Assembly: GCA_002898795.1 (NCBI GenBank)
Contig: BEIG01000016.1
Coordinates: 1 to 43,633 of the forward strand
DNA: 43,633 nt
Origin: a bacterium HR30
Lineage (GTDB): Bacteria; Desulfobacterota; Binatia; HRBIN30
Direction of reading: 5' to 3'
Of the stretch, positions 28,940-37,166 are shown in pieces (within the stretch, counting starts at the first letter, position 1; each line of letters opens with the position of its first letter). The notes under the pieces were generated by a model. That model was given only the letters and a program-made list of their open reading frames with translations. It was not told the DNA's origin and did not search any database. Made by a program: the position numbers and the translations under genes.

Positions 28940-29045
28940 GTTTCCGGCGAGCTGCACACTTTGCCCCATACCAACGGGGCGGACAGTCAATCAAGCAAGG
29001 CGGTGCCGATAGTGCAGTCTCTTTGTCCATGGTATCAAACGTTCG

Positions 29046-30623
29046 ATGCTGAAAGCAGAAAATATTGGCGATTTGTTGCGAGAAGCGGCAAAGCGCGACC
29101 CTGGAGCTACCGCGTTTCGCTACCGGAGCGAAACCGTCACGTATGGAGATTGGTCAGCCTGGGCAGACCGACTGGCCGGCTTCTATTGGTCGCAAGGGTT
29201 GAGGCCTGGGGATGTTGTCGCTTTGCTTCTGCCCTCCACGCCGTTTTACCTAGTTGCGTACCTCGGTGCCGCACGGGTGGGACTGGTGACCGCCGGCATC
29301 AACCTTCGCTATCGCCGGCGAGAGATTCTGGCGATTCTCGGGCGTAGCCAAGCCCGGCTTCTGCTGGCAGCACGGCGTGGCCACGAGGGGATGGACTTCC
29401 AAGCTCTCGTCGAAGCAGAACGGAGCAACCTTCCAAACTTAGAACGTTGCTATTGGTTCGACGAGCCAGAATTCATCGACACTCGGGGGTTGATCGAGCG
29501 GCTGTGCCAAGGGGCGGAGGCTGCTCCAGCGCTGGCGGTCGACGGAGATCAACCAGTGGCGATTGTTTTCACCAGCGGCACAACGGGCGCTCCCAAAGGG
29601 GCTTGTTACCTTCACCGCAACCTACTGGCGTTGGCGGAAATCGAGAATCGGCGGTACGAGGCTGGCCTAGAACCTGTGCGGAAGCACCTCGCGGCTGGGG
29701 TGTCGTTCGCGCACCTCGGGACAATGGCGCGCATTGGAGTGCAAATCAGCCAGATGAGCATGTCCATTATTCACGACCGTTTCGATCCAAGCCTCGTCCT
29801 GGCTATGATTGCAGGAGAAAGGCTCCCGCACCTTGGTGCTTTTCCCACGCAGATGATCGCGTTACTGGATCACCCTCAACGCAGCCAATTCGATCTTAGC
29901 TCTTTGCGGAGCGTACTGTTGGGAGGTGCCCCCGTTGCCCCCGAGCTGATTCAGCGGGTCCAGCGAGAGTTGGGCGCGACGGTGAGTGTTCGGTATTCCT
30001 CGACCGAGATCGGCATCGCCACGGCTTCTCTCCCAAGCGACCCGCCACAAATGCTTTGTGAGACGGTCGGCAAGCCCACGCCCGGCGTGGAGTTGCGGAT
30101 CGTGGACGGAAACAACCTACCGCTGCCTGCCGGCGAGGTGGGAGAAGTGGTTGTCCGGTCCCCTGCCACCATGGTGGGTTATTGGAACGACCTGGAAGCA
30201 ACTCGCCGAACGATCGACCAGGAAGGTTGGGTGCATACCGGGGACCTAGGGTTTTTAGATGAGGCCGGGTACCTGCACTTACGTGGTCGCATGAGCGAGA
30301 TGTACATCCGTGGCGGATTCAACGTGTATCCCATGGAGGTAGAAAATCTTCTGCTTCACCACCCAAAGGTGGCGCGGGCGGCGGTGGTTGCTGTTCCGGA
30401 CTCTCGACTGGGGGAGATTGGTTGGGCCTTCGTCGTGCCGAAACACCGTGACGACCCGCCCACACTAGAGGAGCTGCGCCGGTTCATCGGGCGTGAACTT
30501 GCGAGCTTCAAGCGGCCGGATGGTCTGACAATCCTTGACGACATGCCCCAGACCGCGATGTTCAAGCCCGACAAGCGAGCCCTGCGAGAGCTCTGGCAGC
30601 AACGTCGAGCCTCGGAGAGGTAA
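29046..30623 (+). CDS. Acyl-CoA ligase (AMP-forming, ANL superfamily)
   Basis: 525 aa. FTSGTTGAPKGACYLHRN (about residue 178 on) is the ATP loop. VRYSSTEIGIA is the acyl/AMP-binding motif, and WVHTGDLGFLDEAGYLHLRGRMSEMYIRGG is the hinge. The C-terminal catalytic Lys lies in PQTAMFKPDKRALREL; the residue before it is Phe rather than Gly, which is unusual but retains the Lys. It activates a free acid to its CoA ester. It is divergent from the CaiB operon (about 100-bp gap), which could use its product as CoA donor or acceptor, and it precedes the DedA gene by 27 nt. The substrate is unknown. It differs from the ligase at 6516 in most motifs, so it is not a recent duplicate. Confidence 0.88.
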   Translation: MLKAENIGDLLREAAKRDPGATAFRYRSETVTYGDWSAWADRLAGFYWSQGLRPGDVVALLLPSTPFYLVAYLGAARVGLVTAGINLRYRRREILAILGRSQARLLLAARRGHEGMDFQALVEAERSNLPNLERCYWFDEPEFIDTRGLIERLCQGAEAAPALAVDGDQPVAIVFTSGTTGAPKGACYLHRNLLALAEIENRRYEAGLEPVRKHLAAGVSFAHLGTMARIGVQISQMSMSIIHDRFDPSLVLAMIAGERLPHLGAFPTQMIALLDHPQRSQFDLSSLRSVLLGGAPVAPELIQRVQRELGATVSVRYSSTEIGIATASLPSDPPQMLCETVGKPTPGVELRIVDGNNLPLPAGEVGEVVVRSPATMVGYWNDLEATRRTIDQEGWVHTGDLGFLDEAGYLHLRGRMSEMYIRGGFNVYPMEVENLLLHHPKVARAAVVAVPDSRLGEIGWAFVVPKHRDDPPTLEELRRFIGRELASFKRPDGLTILDDMPQTAMFKPDKRALRELWQQRRASER

Positions 30624-30650
30624 TCCGCCCCGTGGTCTCGGGGAAAGCCG

Positions 30651-31226
30651 ATGCAAGTCGACACGTTCCTGGCAAAGTACGGTTTGCTTGCAGCGTACAC
30701 GGGTAGCGTTTTCGAAGGCGATACGGTGATGTTGATTGCGGGAGGACTCTCACGCTACGGCCTGCTTTCGTGGGTTGGTGTCTGGGCCGCGGGAATAGCG
30801 GGAGCAGCCACAGCTGATATCGCATGTTACTGGCTTGGTCGGCTAGGGCAGCGATCGTCCGTAGCGGGGCGCTTCAGGAAATTGGCTCGTGCTATCGACA
30901 AATATGGACTCTGGGAAATCCCCCTAGCCCGCTTGGTTCCAGGGACGCGCGTAGCCAGCATGGTGTTTTGGGGCTCCAGGGGACTACACTTCAACACATT
31001 TCTCCTACTGGACTTGCTCGGGTGTACCTTGTGGGCTGGCTTGTTCGCGGGCTGTGGCTGGTTTCTGGCCGTTCAAGTGGAGACACTGCTACCCGCATTG
31101 CATCGCTTCGAACACCGGCTGATGACGCTCGCCATCGTTGCCGCTACGAGCTTAGTCGTGGCGCGATATGTTCTCCGCCGGCGCCGGCGCCTCGGCAGCC
31201 CAACGGCTAGCCGACTACAAGGCTGA
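30651..31226 (+). CDS. DedA/VTT-family membrane protein
   Basis: 191 aa. AYTGSVFEGDTVMLIAGGLSRYG matches the first DedA motif (E-x-D and the re-entrant loop). PLARLVPGTRVASMVFWGSRG matches the F/LxR...PG.R motif. There are about five hydrophobic stretches, and the C-terminus is basic (VLRRRRRL). The family comprises inner-membrane proteins related to undecaprenyl-phosphate or phosphatidylethanolamine flippases and to proton-driven transport. The exact job here is not known. The ATG follows a GGGGAAAG-like site. It lies 27 nt behind the acyl-CoA ligase, probably cotranscribed. Confidence 0.88.
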   Translation: MQVDTFLAKYGLLAAYTGSVFEGDTVMLIAGGLSRYGLLSWVGVWAAGIAGAATADIACYWLGRLGQRSSVAGRFRKLARAIDKYGLWEIPLARLVPGTRVASMVFWGSRGLHFNTFLLLDLLGCTLWAGLFAGCGWFLAVQVETLLPALHRFEHRLMTLAIVAATSLVVARYVLRRRRRLGSPTASRLQG

Positions 31227-31605
31227 GCGATTTAGTGGAGAAAGGTGATGCAGCCAAACGCTTGAAACAAGATCCGGAAAGCTTAGCGGCTCGGTTCGTT
31301 GCACCGACAGCGGAAGCGCCTTGGTCATCGGTAGGTAGCACTAAAAGCACACTGTTAGGCTGCTTTCGGGGCTCAGGTTGGTGCATCAGTCCTTCGGAAC
31401 ACTGAACTTGCAATCCGAACGGACCGCGCGGTTTTCGCTCGTATACCCCAGGGTGTCCAGTCAGTTGCGAGCACCGCATTTTTCCTGCGCGTGGTTTCAC
31501 TTAGGTCGCAACCCCACCGGGGACGCGCGAGGGCGTAGCTAGCGCGCTTCACTGGTACATGGTCACTAAGGATCTTATGTGCGCTACCCACGTCGCCCGC
31601 GTATC
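31227..31605. other. Gene-poor spacer between DedA gene and repeat array
   Basis: No frame shows a recognised domain. Some stretches look compositionally like coding but are broken by stops in all frames. No repeat unit or tRNA is recognisable until the GTAG hairpin array begins at 31606. Confidence 0.5.
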
Positions 31606-31917
31606 GTAGGGGCGGACGGCAGTCCGCCCGCGGTCCCGCGAGCACCTACGTTCCCACCTCAACCCGAACCCCACCCATGCAGTAGGGGCGCATGGCGATG
31701 CACCCGTGTCGCCGTCACCGCCCTCGTCGCCGTGTGCCACAGGGGCACTGCTGCCCCGATGTAGGAACGCACGGCAGTGTACCCGTAGTGCCACGAGCGT
31801 CCACGTTGCCGTTTTAACCCGAACCCCACCGCCACGCGGTAGGGGCGCATGGCAATGCGCCCTTGTCTCCATCACCACCCGAGTTTTCGTATGTGCCACG
31901 TGCACCGTGACACGATG
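31606..31917. repeat. REP/BIME-like tandem array: four ~78-bp units, each GTAG + hairpin
   Basis: Units start at 31606, 31682, 31761 and 31839 (spacing 76, 79 and 78 bp). Each opens with GTAG and a palindrome with 8-bp arms around GGCA or GGCG. Unit 1 has arms GGGCGGAC/GTCCGCCC (31610-31629). Unit 2 has GGGCGCAT/ATGCACCC (31686-31705). Unit 3 is eroded (31764-31784). Unit 4 has perfect GGGCGCAT/ATGCGCCC (31843-31862). Units 1 and 3 share one spacer (CGAGC, ACGTT, then AACCCGAACCCCACC). Units 2 and 4 share another (a CACC-rich stretch, then TGTGCCAC), giving a ~155-bp higher order. A further hairpin, GGGGCA/TGCCCC, is at 31742-31757. A 5' GTAG head plus a hairpin is the hallmark of REP sequences moved by RAYT transposases. 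No RAYT gene is in the window. Confidence 0.75.
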
Positions 31918-31933
31918 GGAAACTAGGGTGTAA

Positions 31934-32005
31934 TGGTCCCAAGGGGATTCGAACCCCTGTTACCGACGTGAGAGGCCGGCGTCCTAACCGCTAGACGATG
32001 GGACC
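31934..32005 (-). tRNA. tRNA-Glu(CTC)
   Basis: On the minus strand: acceptor GGTCCCA pairs with TGGGACC, discriminator A, D-arm GTCTAGCGGTTAGGAC, anticodon stem CCGGC/GTCGG with loop CTCTCAC (anticodon CTC, reading GAG), T-arm GGGGTTCGAATCCCC. CCA is not encoded. It is the last gene of the gltX - tRNA-Gln - tRNA-Glu run, and the hairpin array begins 17 bp beyond its 3' end. Confidence 0.95.
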
Positions 32006-32060
32006 GATCATGAACGACAACGCGGCCGAGCGACAGGCCGCCGCCCGGCCGCCTGCTGAG

Positions 32061-32133
32061 CTGAGGAGGTAGGACTCGAACCTACAATCGCCTGATCCAG
32101 AGTCAGGTGGCTTGCCAATTAGCCGACTCCTCA
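32061..32133 (-). tRNA. tRNA-Gln(CTG)
   Basis: On the minus strand: acceptor TGAGGAG pairs with CTCCTCA, discriminator G, D-arm GGCTAATTGGCAAGCC, anticodon stem CCTGA/TCAGG with loop CTCTGGA (anticodon CTG), T-arm TAGGTTCGAGTCCTA. CCA is not encoded. It lies 43 bp past the gltX stop and 55 bp before tRNA-Glu, in the same direction, so one transcript could carry all three. The anticodon reads CAG. Confidence 0.95.
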
Positions 32134-32176
32134 ACAAACTCAGCGAGCCTTCAATTAAGCGGAGAGCCGCTGCGAG

Positions 32177-33613
32177 TCAAGTTGTGGCCGACGCGCCCGA
32201 AGACCCGAGTTGCTTGGCTAGCGTCAATGCCCGATCCAACCGGTTCAACGTCTGGGCTTTGCCGAGCACATCGAGCACCTCGAAGATGCCTGGGCTTACG
32301 GTGCCGCCTGTGACCGCAACCCGCACCGGCTGTGCGATCTTGCCGAGACCCAGACCAAACTCGTTCAAAACCCGTTCGAACGCTGCCTGAATCGTTTCGC
32401 CACACCAGTTTTCTTCCGCAGCAAGGAGTTCCCTTAGGCGTTCCAGGGCGGGAATTACGTCTGGTTTGAGGAAATGCTTTCGGATTAGCTCCGGAGGAAT
32501 CTCGATGGCGTCGGTAAGGTAAAAGCGCCCGAGTTCGACGAGCTCAACAAGCGTTTTCGCGCGCTCCTGCAGCGTAGCCACCATTTTTGCAAGCCACGCT
32601 TCGTCCCCCGGCAAATTGTACCCTTTGGCAGCAATGAACGGCTTCACGGCGAGTGCCAACTCGTGCGACGGTGTGCTCTTCATGTAATGGAAGTTCACCC
32701 ACTCCAGCTTCTCTGCGTTGTAGACCCCCGCCGACTTTCCGACATGCTCCAGGGAAAATTTTTCGATCAACTCCTGCCGGGTAAAAATTTCCTGATCCCC
32801 ATGCGACCAGCCGAGGCGCGCCAGATAGTTCACCAGAGCGTCGGGAAGGTAGCCCATATCTCGATAGGCCAAAACGGAAGTGGCACCGTGGCGCTTGCTG
32901 AGCCGGGTCCGGTCCGGGCCCAAAATTTGGGGTAGATGAGCGAAGGCCGGAAGGGGATAGTCGAGCGCGCGGTAGATGAGAATTTGCTTCGGCGTGTTTG
33001 CAAGATGATCGTCCCCACGAATCACGTGGCTAATCCGCATGAGGGCGTCATCGACCACGACACAAAGATTATACGTGGGGCTTCCGTCGGAGCGAACGAT
33101 GATCAGGTCGTCCAGCTCAGAGTTTTCGAACACCACGTGGCCCTTGACCAAGTCCTCCACAATCGTCACGCCTTCGAGTGGCGCTTTGAAACGAACAGCG
33201 TACGGTTGGTTTGGATGTTCCACAGTGCGCTGCCGGCAAGTCCGGTCGTACATGGGCTTGCGGCCAGCCTTTAATGCTTGCTCCCGCTTGGCCTCGAGTT
33301 CCTCTTGGCTGCAATAGCAACGGTATGCGTGGCCCGACGCAAGCAAACGTTCGGCGTGCTCCAGATAAAGGGCAAGGCGCTCACTTTGGTAGTACGGCCC
33401 CTCGTCCCACTCGAGCTTGAGCCAGAGCATGGCGTCTAAAATTGCCTGGATCGATTCCGGTGTGGACCGCTCGCGGTCGGTGTCCTCGATGCGAAGGACA
33501 AACTGCCCACCGTGATGTCGCGCAAACAAGTAGTTGAAAAGCGCTGTGCGGGCTCCTCCTAGGTGAAGGTAACCGGTGGGGCTTGGTGCGAACCGGGTGC
33601 GAACCGTACTCAT
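32177..33613 (-). CDS. gltX: Glutamyl-tRNA synthetase
   Basis: 478 aa, normal bacterial length. TRFAPSPTGYLHLGGARTALFN contains the HIGH-type motif (HLGG). RIEDTDRERS is the glutamate-binding segment, and RLSKRHGATSV is the KMSKS-type loop (L-S-K-R). The C-terminal helical anticodon-binding half is complete. It attaches Glu to tRNA-Glu in the cytosol. Many bacteria lacking GlnRS use a non-discriminating GltX that also charges tRNA-Gln before GatCAB amidation; sequence alone cannot settle which type this is. Having tRNA-Gln and tRNA-Glu directly downstream is consistent with either coordinated supply or dual charging. The start ATG is at 33613. Confidence 0.96.
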   Translation of the reverse strand: MSTVRTRFAPSPTGYLHLGGARTALFNYLFARHHGGQFVLRIEDTDRERSTPESIQAILDAMLWLKLEWDEGPYYQSERLALYLEHAERLLASGHAYRCYCSQEELEAKREQALKAGRKPMYDRTCRQRTVEHPNQPYAVRFKAPLEGVTIVEDLVKGHVVFENSELDDLIIVRSDGSPTYNLCVVVDDALMRISHVIRGDDHLANTPKQILIYRALDYPLPAFAHLPQILGPDRTRLSKRHGATSVLAYRDMGYLPDALVNYLARLGWSHGDQEIFTRQELIEKFSLEHVGKSAGVYNAEKLEWVNFHYMKSTPSHELALAVKPFIAAKGYNLPGDEAWLAKMVATLQERAKTLVELVELGRFYLTDAIEIPPELIRKHFLKPDVIPALERLRELLAAEENWCGETIQAAFERVLNEFGLGLGKIAQPVRVAVTGGTVSPGIFEVLDVLGKAQTLNRLDRALTLAKQLGSSGASATT

Positions 33614-33738
33614 AGAACCGGCCCGCGCCTAACAGCGAGGCTTACAGGTGTCAACGCAACACCCGCGCTGATTGGTGAAAGGCCACTGGTTGGAGCAGGC
33701 GGAAGGCCCATGCGGAAACCAGTGCACGCGAAGCCACC

Positions 33739-34536
33739 TCAGTCCACACCCTCCACCGTCAAGCCGCGCTCTCGCAAAGCCGCGGCGAGAAGCAGTCGAT
33801 AGCGCTCGTAAGTGGGTTCTTGAGCGAGCCACCACTCGTCTTCTGCACGCTCGGCGATGCCGATCGCGGCAACTCCCCGCAGCCGCGCTGCGTAAATGCG
33901 AAATGTACCCGGTTCGCTTTTATGGCTAAGCACAGCGGCTGGCAGGACTGGGCCGTCGAAGACGAACCAAACCGGGCTCGCTAGATCCTCGGGCCTCGCA
34001 CTTGCCCAGAGGTAGGGAAAGTCGGCAAGCCAAGGAGGGCCCGGTTCCCCTTGGGGCACCAGGCCTTCGCTTGCGATCGTAGCGATGCGTTCCGCCACTT
34101 GGGACGGGGTCAGAAAGGGCGCCGTACCGGGCCTGCGGCGTTGCTGTTCAAGATCGAACGGAACCAACAACCGCGGGGGTCGGGCCGCGGGTTCGAGATC
34201 GCTGAATAGGGTGGGGAGAATACGCTCGAGATCCCGGAATCGTTCTTCGTGCAACGCAGCAAGGGCCTCACGGTAACGGGATGTAGAGCGAACCTCTTGG
34301 GTGCGGTGGCGGATTTGTTCCTGGAGCTGTTGTAGTTGCTGCGCGAAAGCTGAAATGGCAGGCTCGTCGGCGCGGCGACGCTGAGCGTATCGTAGGTGCC
34401 GGCTAAGCTCGTCCAATTGCCGAGTTAGTTCTCCCTCGATCCAGTCCCGCAATGGTGCCAGCATGCGGGCTTCGTCCGCCAACCGACTCACGTCGGCGTG
34501 CGCTTGTTGTAAGCCCAGTAACGTATCAGCGTCCAT
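33739..34536 (-). CDS. Hypothetical coiled-coil protein
   Basis: 265 aa from the ATG at 34536 (MDADTLLGLQQ). The frame reaches 34596 with a Cys/Gly/His-rich lead that looks non-coding. Residues ~10-110 are strongly helical with Arg, Gln and Leu heptads (for example AFAQQLQQLQEQIRHRTQEV), a likely coiled coil. The rest is mixed alpha/beta with Pro/Arg linkers (PPRLLVPFDLEQQRRRPG) and aromatic strands (PVWFVFDGPVLPAAVLSHKS). There is no signal peptide, membrane helix or catalytic motif, and I do not recognise the family. It sits between gltX (125-bp gap) and the divergent hisC, and codon use matches its neighbours. Confidence 0.65.
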   Translation of the reverse strand: MDADTLLGLQQAHADVSRLADEARMLAPLRDWIEGELTRQLDELSRHLRYAQRRRADEPAISAFAQQLQQLQEQIRHRTQEVRSTSRYREALAALHEERFRDLERILPTLFSDLEPAARPPRLLVPFDLEQQRRRPGTAPFLTPSQVAERIATIASEGLVPQGEPGPPWLADFPYLWASARPEDLASPVWFVFDGPVLPAAVLSHKSEPGTFRIYAARLRGVAAIGIAERAEDEWWLAQEPTYERYRLLLAAALRERGLTVEGVD

Positions 34537-34641
34537 TGCTGGAGAAGTGTAGGGCAAACCCCCTCCGTGGCAAAGGCAGCCGTGGGCAAAGGGCACTTGG
34601 TTCCATTGCGAGCCAATAACGCTTTGCTAGCTGGTGCTGGC

Positions 34642-35697
34642 ATGAACCTCCCCTGGATTCGGAGCGTTGTCCGCGCCATGCGCCCGTACGTGCCGGGGGA
34701 GCAACCGCAAGAGCTAGGTTTCATCAAGCTCAACACGAACGAGAACCCATACCCTCCATCGCCCCGAGTGATCGAGGCCATTCGGAATGCAGCGAACGAA
34801 AGCCTGCGCCTTTACCCTGACCCCACGGCGCGTTCGGTGAGAGAGGCAGCAGGGCAAAGGTACGGCGTGGACCCAGACCAGGTCTTAGTCGGGAATGGAT
34901 CGGATGAGTTGCTGGCGTTGATCGTACGTGCTTGCGTCGATCCCGACGATCCCGTTGCCTACCCGTATCCTACCTACAGCCTGTACGATACGTTGGTCGA
35001 AATCCAAAACGGGCGGCCGCAGCGGATTCCCTATTCAAGGGACTTCGTCTTTCCTGCGGAAGAGCTGAAAAGGGTTCAACCGAAGCTGGTGTTCGTCTGC
35101 CACCCGAACTCGCCTTCCGGTACGCCTGTTAGCGTGGATCGGATCAAAGGGCTGGCCGTTGACTTGCCGGAGACGTTGGTCGTGGTTGACGAAGCGTATG
35201 TGGACTTCGCCAATGAGAGTGCGCTCGGGCTGGTGCAGACGCTTCCGAACGTGATCGTGCTCCGCACGTTGTCGAAGTCTTTTTCCCTGGCTGGGCTCCG
35301 GATTGGACTAGCGTTCGCGGCGGCCAACACGATTAGAGAGTTGGCGAAGGTGAAAGACTCCTACAACGTCGATCGGCTCAGCCTGGCTGGGGCGCGGGCG
35401 GCCTTAGAAGACTACGAGTGGATGCAACAACACGTCCAACGAATTCGGGCTACGCGCCATCGGTTGGTGGGAGAGCTGAGAGAACTCGGCTTCGAGGTGC
35501 CCCCGAGCGAGGCCAACTTTGTGCTGGCTCGCCGGCCTGGCCAACGTTTGGAAGGGCTTTACCAAGCCCTCAAGCAGCAGCGCATCCTGGTGCGTTACTT
35601 CGACACCCCAGAGCTGTACGATGCGTTGCGGATTACCGTGGGAACGGACGACGAAATCGACACGTTGCTTGGTGCCTTGAGGACAATGCGAGCCTAG
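34642..35697 (+). CDS. hisC: Histidinol-phosphate aminotransferase (PLP, class I/II)
   Basis: 351 aa from the ATG at 34642 (MNLPWIRSVVRAM). A GTG at 34567 would add 25 residues without homology. KLNTNENPYPPSP is the N-terminal HisC signature, VGNGSDELL contacts PLP phosphate, and HPNSPSGT and VVDEAYVDF hold the pyridine-binding Asn and Asp. TLSKSFSLAGLRIG has the PLP Lys (K212). The C-terminal LRITVGTDDE has the substrate Arg. It transfers an amino group from glutamate to imidazole-acetol phosphate in histidine synthesis; some members also use aromatic amino acids. No other his gene is nearby. Its TAG stop overlaps the DUF4340 stop within one CTAG. Confidence 0.94.
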   Translation: MNLPWIRSVVRAMRPYVPGEQPQELGFIKLNTNENPYPPSPRVIEAIRNAANESLRLYPDPTARSVREAAGQRYGVDPDQVLVGNGSDELLALIVRACVDPDDPVAYPYPTYSLYDTLVEIQNGRPQRIPYSRDFVFPAEELKRVQPKLVFVCHPNSPSGTPVSVDRIKGLAVDLPETLVVVDEAYVDFANESALGLVQTLPNVIVLRTLSKSFSLAGLRIGLAFAAANTIRELAKVKDSYNVDRLSLAGARAALEDYEWMQQHVQRIRATRHRLVGELRELGFEVPPSEANFVLARRPGQRLEGLYQALKQQRILVRYFDTPELYDALRITVGTDDEIDTLLGALRTMRA

Positions 35698-37136
35698 TCC
35701 AGCGGCTCGTCCTCCAGGGACTCGTCCGTCTCGTCCACAGCGCCCACGTCCTCTTCTGGTGTCGGGGTAGGGCCGCCAGGCGTGGGAGTGGGTTTCTCGA
35801 TGAAGTCCTGCGACGACTTGTTCAAACGAGTGACCAAGTAGTCCCGAACTTTGAAAACCGTTGGGCTTTTCGAGCCGACAGCAAAATACTCCTTCGATCC
35901 TTGTTCCGTGGTCACCATCCCGATACGCATCGACCCGATTTCCTGCTGTTCGGGACCCAACAGCCGAACCGTCAGCAGCGGCTTGTCGAGCCCATAGGCG
36001 GCAAGGTCGGTGGGTTCGTCGGCTGCGATCTCGTAACCACGCAGGTCGTGGATGTCTTGCAGCCACTGGCGGATCAAGCTGGTGGCCGGCTTGCCCTCGA
36101 CCCCCTCGACAGCCCACTGGTCCTTTTCCTTGGCGACTAAACGGAAGTTCGTGCCGTCGCCGCGGCCAATTTCCACTGTGCGTACTTGATCGGCGTCGTA
36201 AGCGAGAACGAGCTTGTCGCGAAAGTCCGTGAGGTTTTTATTCAAATCGCGCCACACCCAGTCGCTCACCGTGTAGATCGTGGGTACGCCGCTAGTTTGT
36301 ACGTAAATTTCGCTCTTCTTCTCGGGGTTTTCACCACCGATCAGCACATGTTTCTCCGCTTGGTCTTTGCCCAAAAAGAGTACGACGCGAAGCCTTGGCG
36401 CGTCGAGGCCGTAAGGCGAAAGATCGGTGGGATTATCGTTGGGGAAATCGATCGCCCGCATCGTGCGCAAGGTGGACAGGAAAGAGCGCACGGTGGGCCC
36501 GTCTGCAGGATAGTTCCCCGGTTGCTCAATGACCCACTGGCCGTCCTTTCGCGACAGACTGATCGTGCCGTCGCTGCGGACCAAAGAAAAGCGTTGTACG
36601 TCTTCGTCGGTGAAGTTGAGAATCGCCTTGTCCCGTACGTCTTTCACCTGTTTATCCAGCCCGGCTCGGAAGGCAGAGGTGGTCAGGCGTACCTTCTTGT
36701 CGTCGAGCCGTTGGATGTATGCGGAAAAACCGACCGGCGTGTTTTTCCCTACGGCCACTGCTGGGAGTTCACGGTCCTTGAGTTTCAATTCGAGGGTGAC
36801 AAAGGGCGGATCGAGGCCAAACTGCTTGAGGTCCGTGGCTTCTTCGATCTCCCGTTTCACCTCGCACTCCGCGATGGTGTTCAGGAGGTTTTTCACTGTA
36901 ATCTCATCGGCAGGGGCTTCGAGGGGTTCCACCAAACGCCAAACCTCCCCGGTTTTTCGCAGGAGGATGTTCCGATCTTGGAACCGGAGGCGGACCTCAA
37001 CGATCTCATCAGGCTTGATCGCAAAGAGCTTTTTGGCCTCAGCTTCTTTTTGCTGCCGGGGGAACTCCATCCAATACAGGTAAGCACCGAGCCCGGCCAA
37101 AATGAGCAACAGCACTAGAGTGGTGCGGAAGCGCAT
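35694..37136 (-). CDS. DUF4340 protein with three tandem modules (Gld-like ABC accessory)
   Basis: 480 aa. An N-terminal signal-anchor (TTLVLLLILAGLGAYLYW, residues 5-22) puts the rest in the periplasm. The body has three repeats marked by F/Y-G-L-D at residues 106-109, 242-245 and 381-384 (spacing 136 and 139), each followed by a beta strand (for example RLRVVLFLG or LLTVRLLG) and an IY/AYI/YF strand. By family knowledge DUF4340 proteins accompany GldF/GldG-type ABC systems; their function is unsettled. The tail is acidic and Pro/Thr-rich (PTPTPE...DVGAVDE), likely disordered. It is the last gene of the ATPase-permease-GldG-DUF4340 operon, 30 bp after GldG. The stop overlaps the convergent hisC stop. 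Confidence 0.88.
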   Translation of the reverse strand: MRFRTTLVLLLILAGLGAYLYWMEFPRQQKEAEAKKLFAIKPDEIVEVRLRFQDRNILLRKTGEVWRLVEPLEAPADEITVKNLLNTIAECEVKREIEEATDLKQFGLDPPFVTLELKLKDRELPAVAVGKNTPVGFSAYIQRLDDKKVRLTTSAFRAGLDKQVKDVRDKAILNFTDEDVQRFSLVRSDGTISLSRKDGQWVIEQPGNYPADGPTVRSFLSTLRTMRAIDFPNDNPTDLSPYGLDAPRLRVVLFLGKDQAEKHVLIGGENPEKKSEIYVQTSGVPTIYTVSDWVWRDLNKNLTDFRDKLVLAYDADQVRTVEIGRGDGTNFRLVAKEKDQWAVEGVEGKPATSLIRQWLQDIHDLRGYEIAADEPTDLAAYGLDKPLLTVRLLGPEQQEIGSMRIGMVTTEQGSKEYFAVGSKSPTVFKVRDYLVTRLNKSSQDFIEKPTPTPGGPTPTPEEDVGAVDETDESLEDEPLD

Positions 37137-37166
37137 GACCCTCTGCCTCGCGATACGTGGCCGCTG

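Noticed and set aside
29036-29045. Ten-base CAAACGTTCG shared with the 5278 region (possible common operator)
   Set aside because: The same ten bases also occur inside gltX (about 33345), so the match is likely chance; the second site is not palindromic beyond AACG.
31549-31905. 118-codon minus-strand frame across the repeat array
   Set aside because: It is rich in His, Arg and Pro, driven by the repeat units, has no domain, and its in-frame length follows from repeat composition.
31606-31917. CRISPR array
   Set aside because: Repeats are ~24-bp palindromes with GTAG heads and ~54-bp intervals, and the intervals themselves recur (units 1/3 and 2/4). CRISPR spacers are unique and no cas gene is present.
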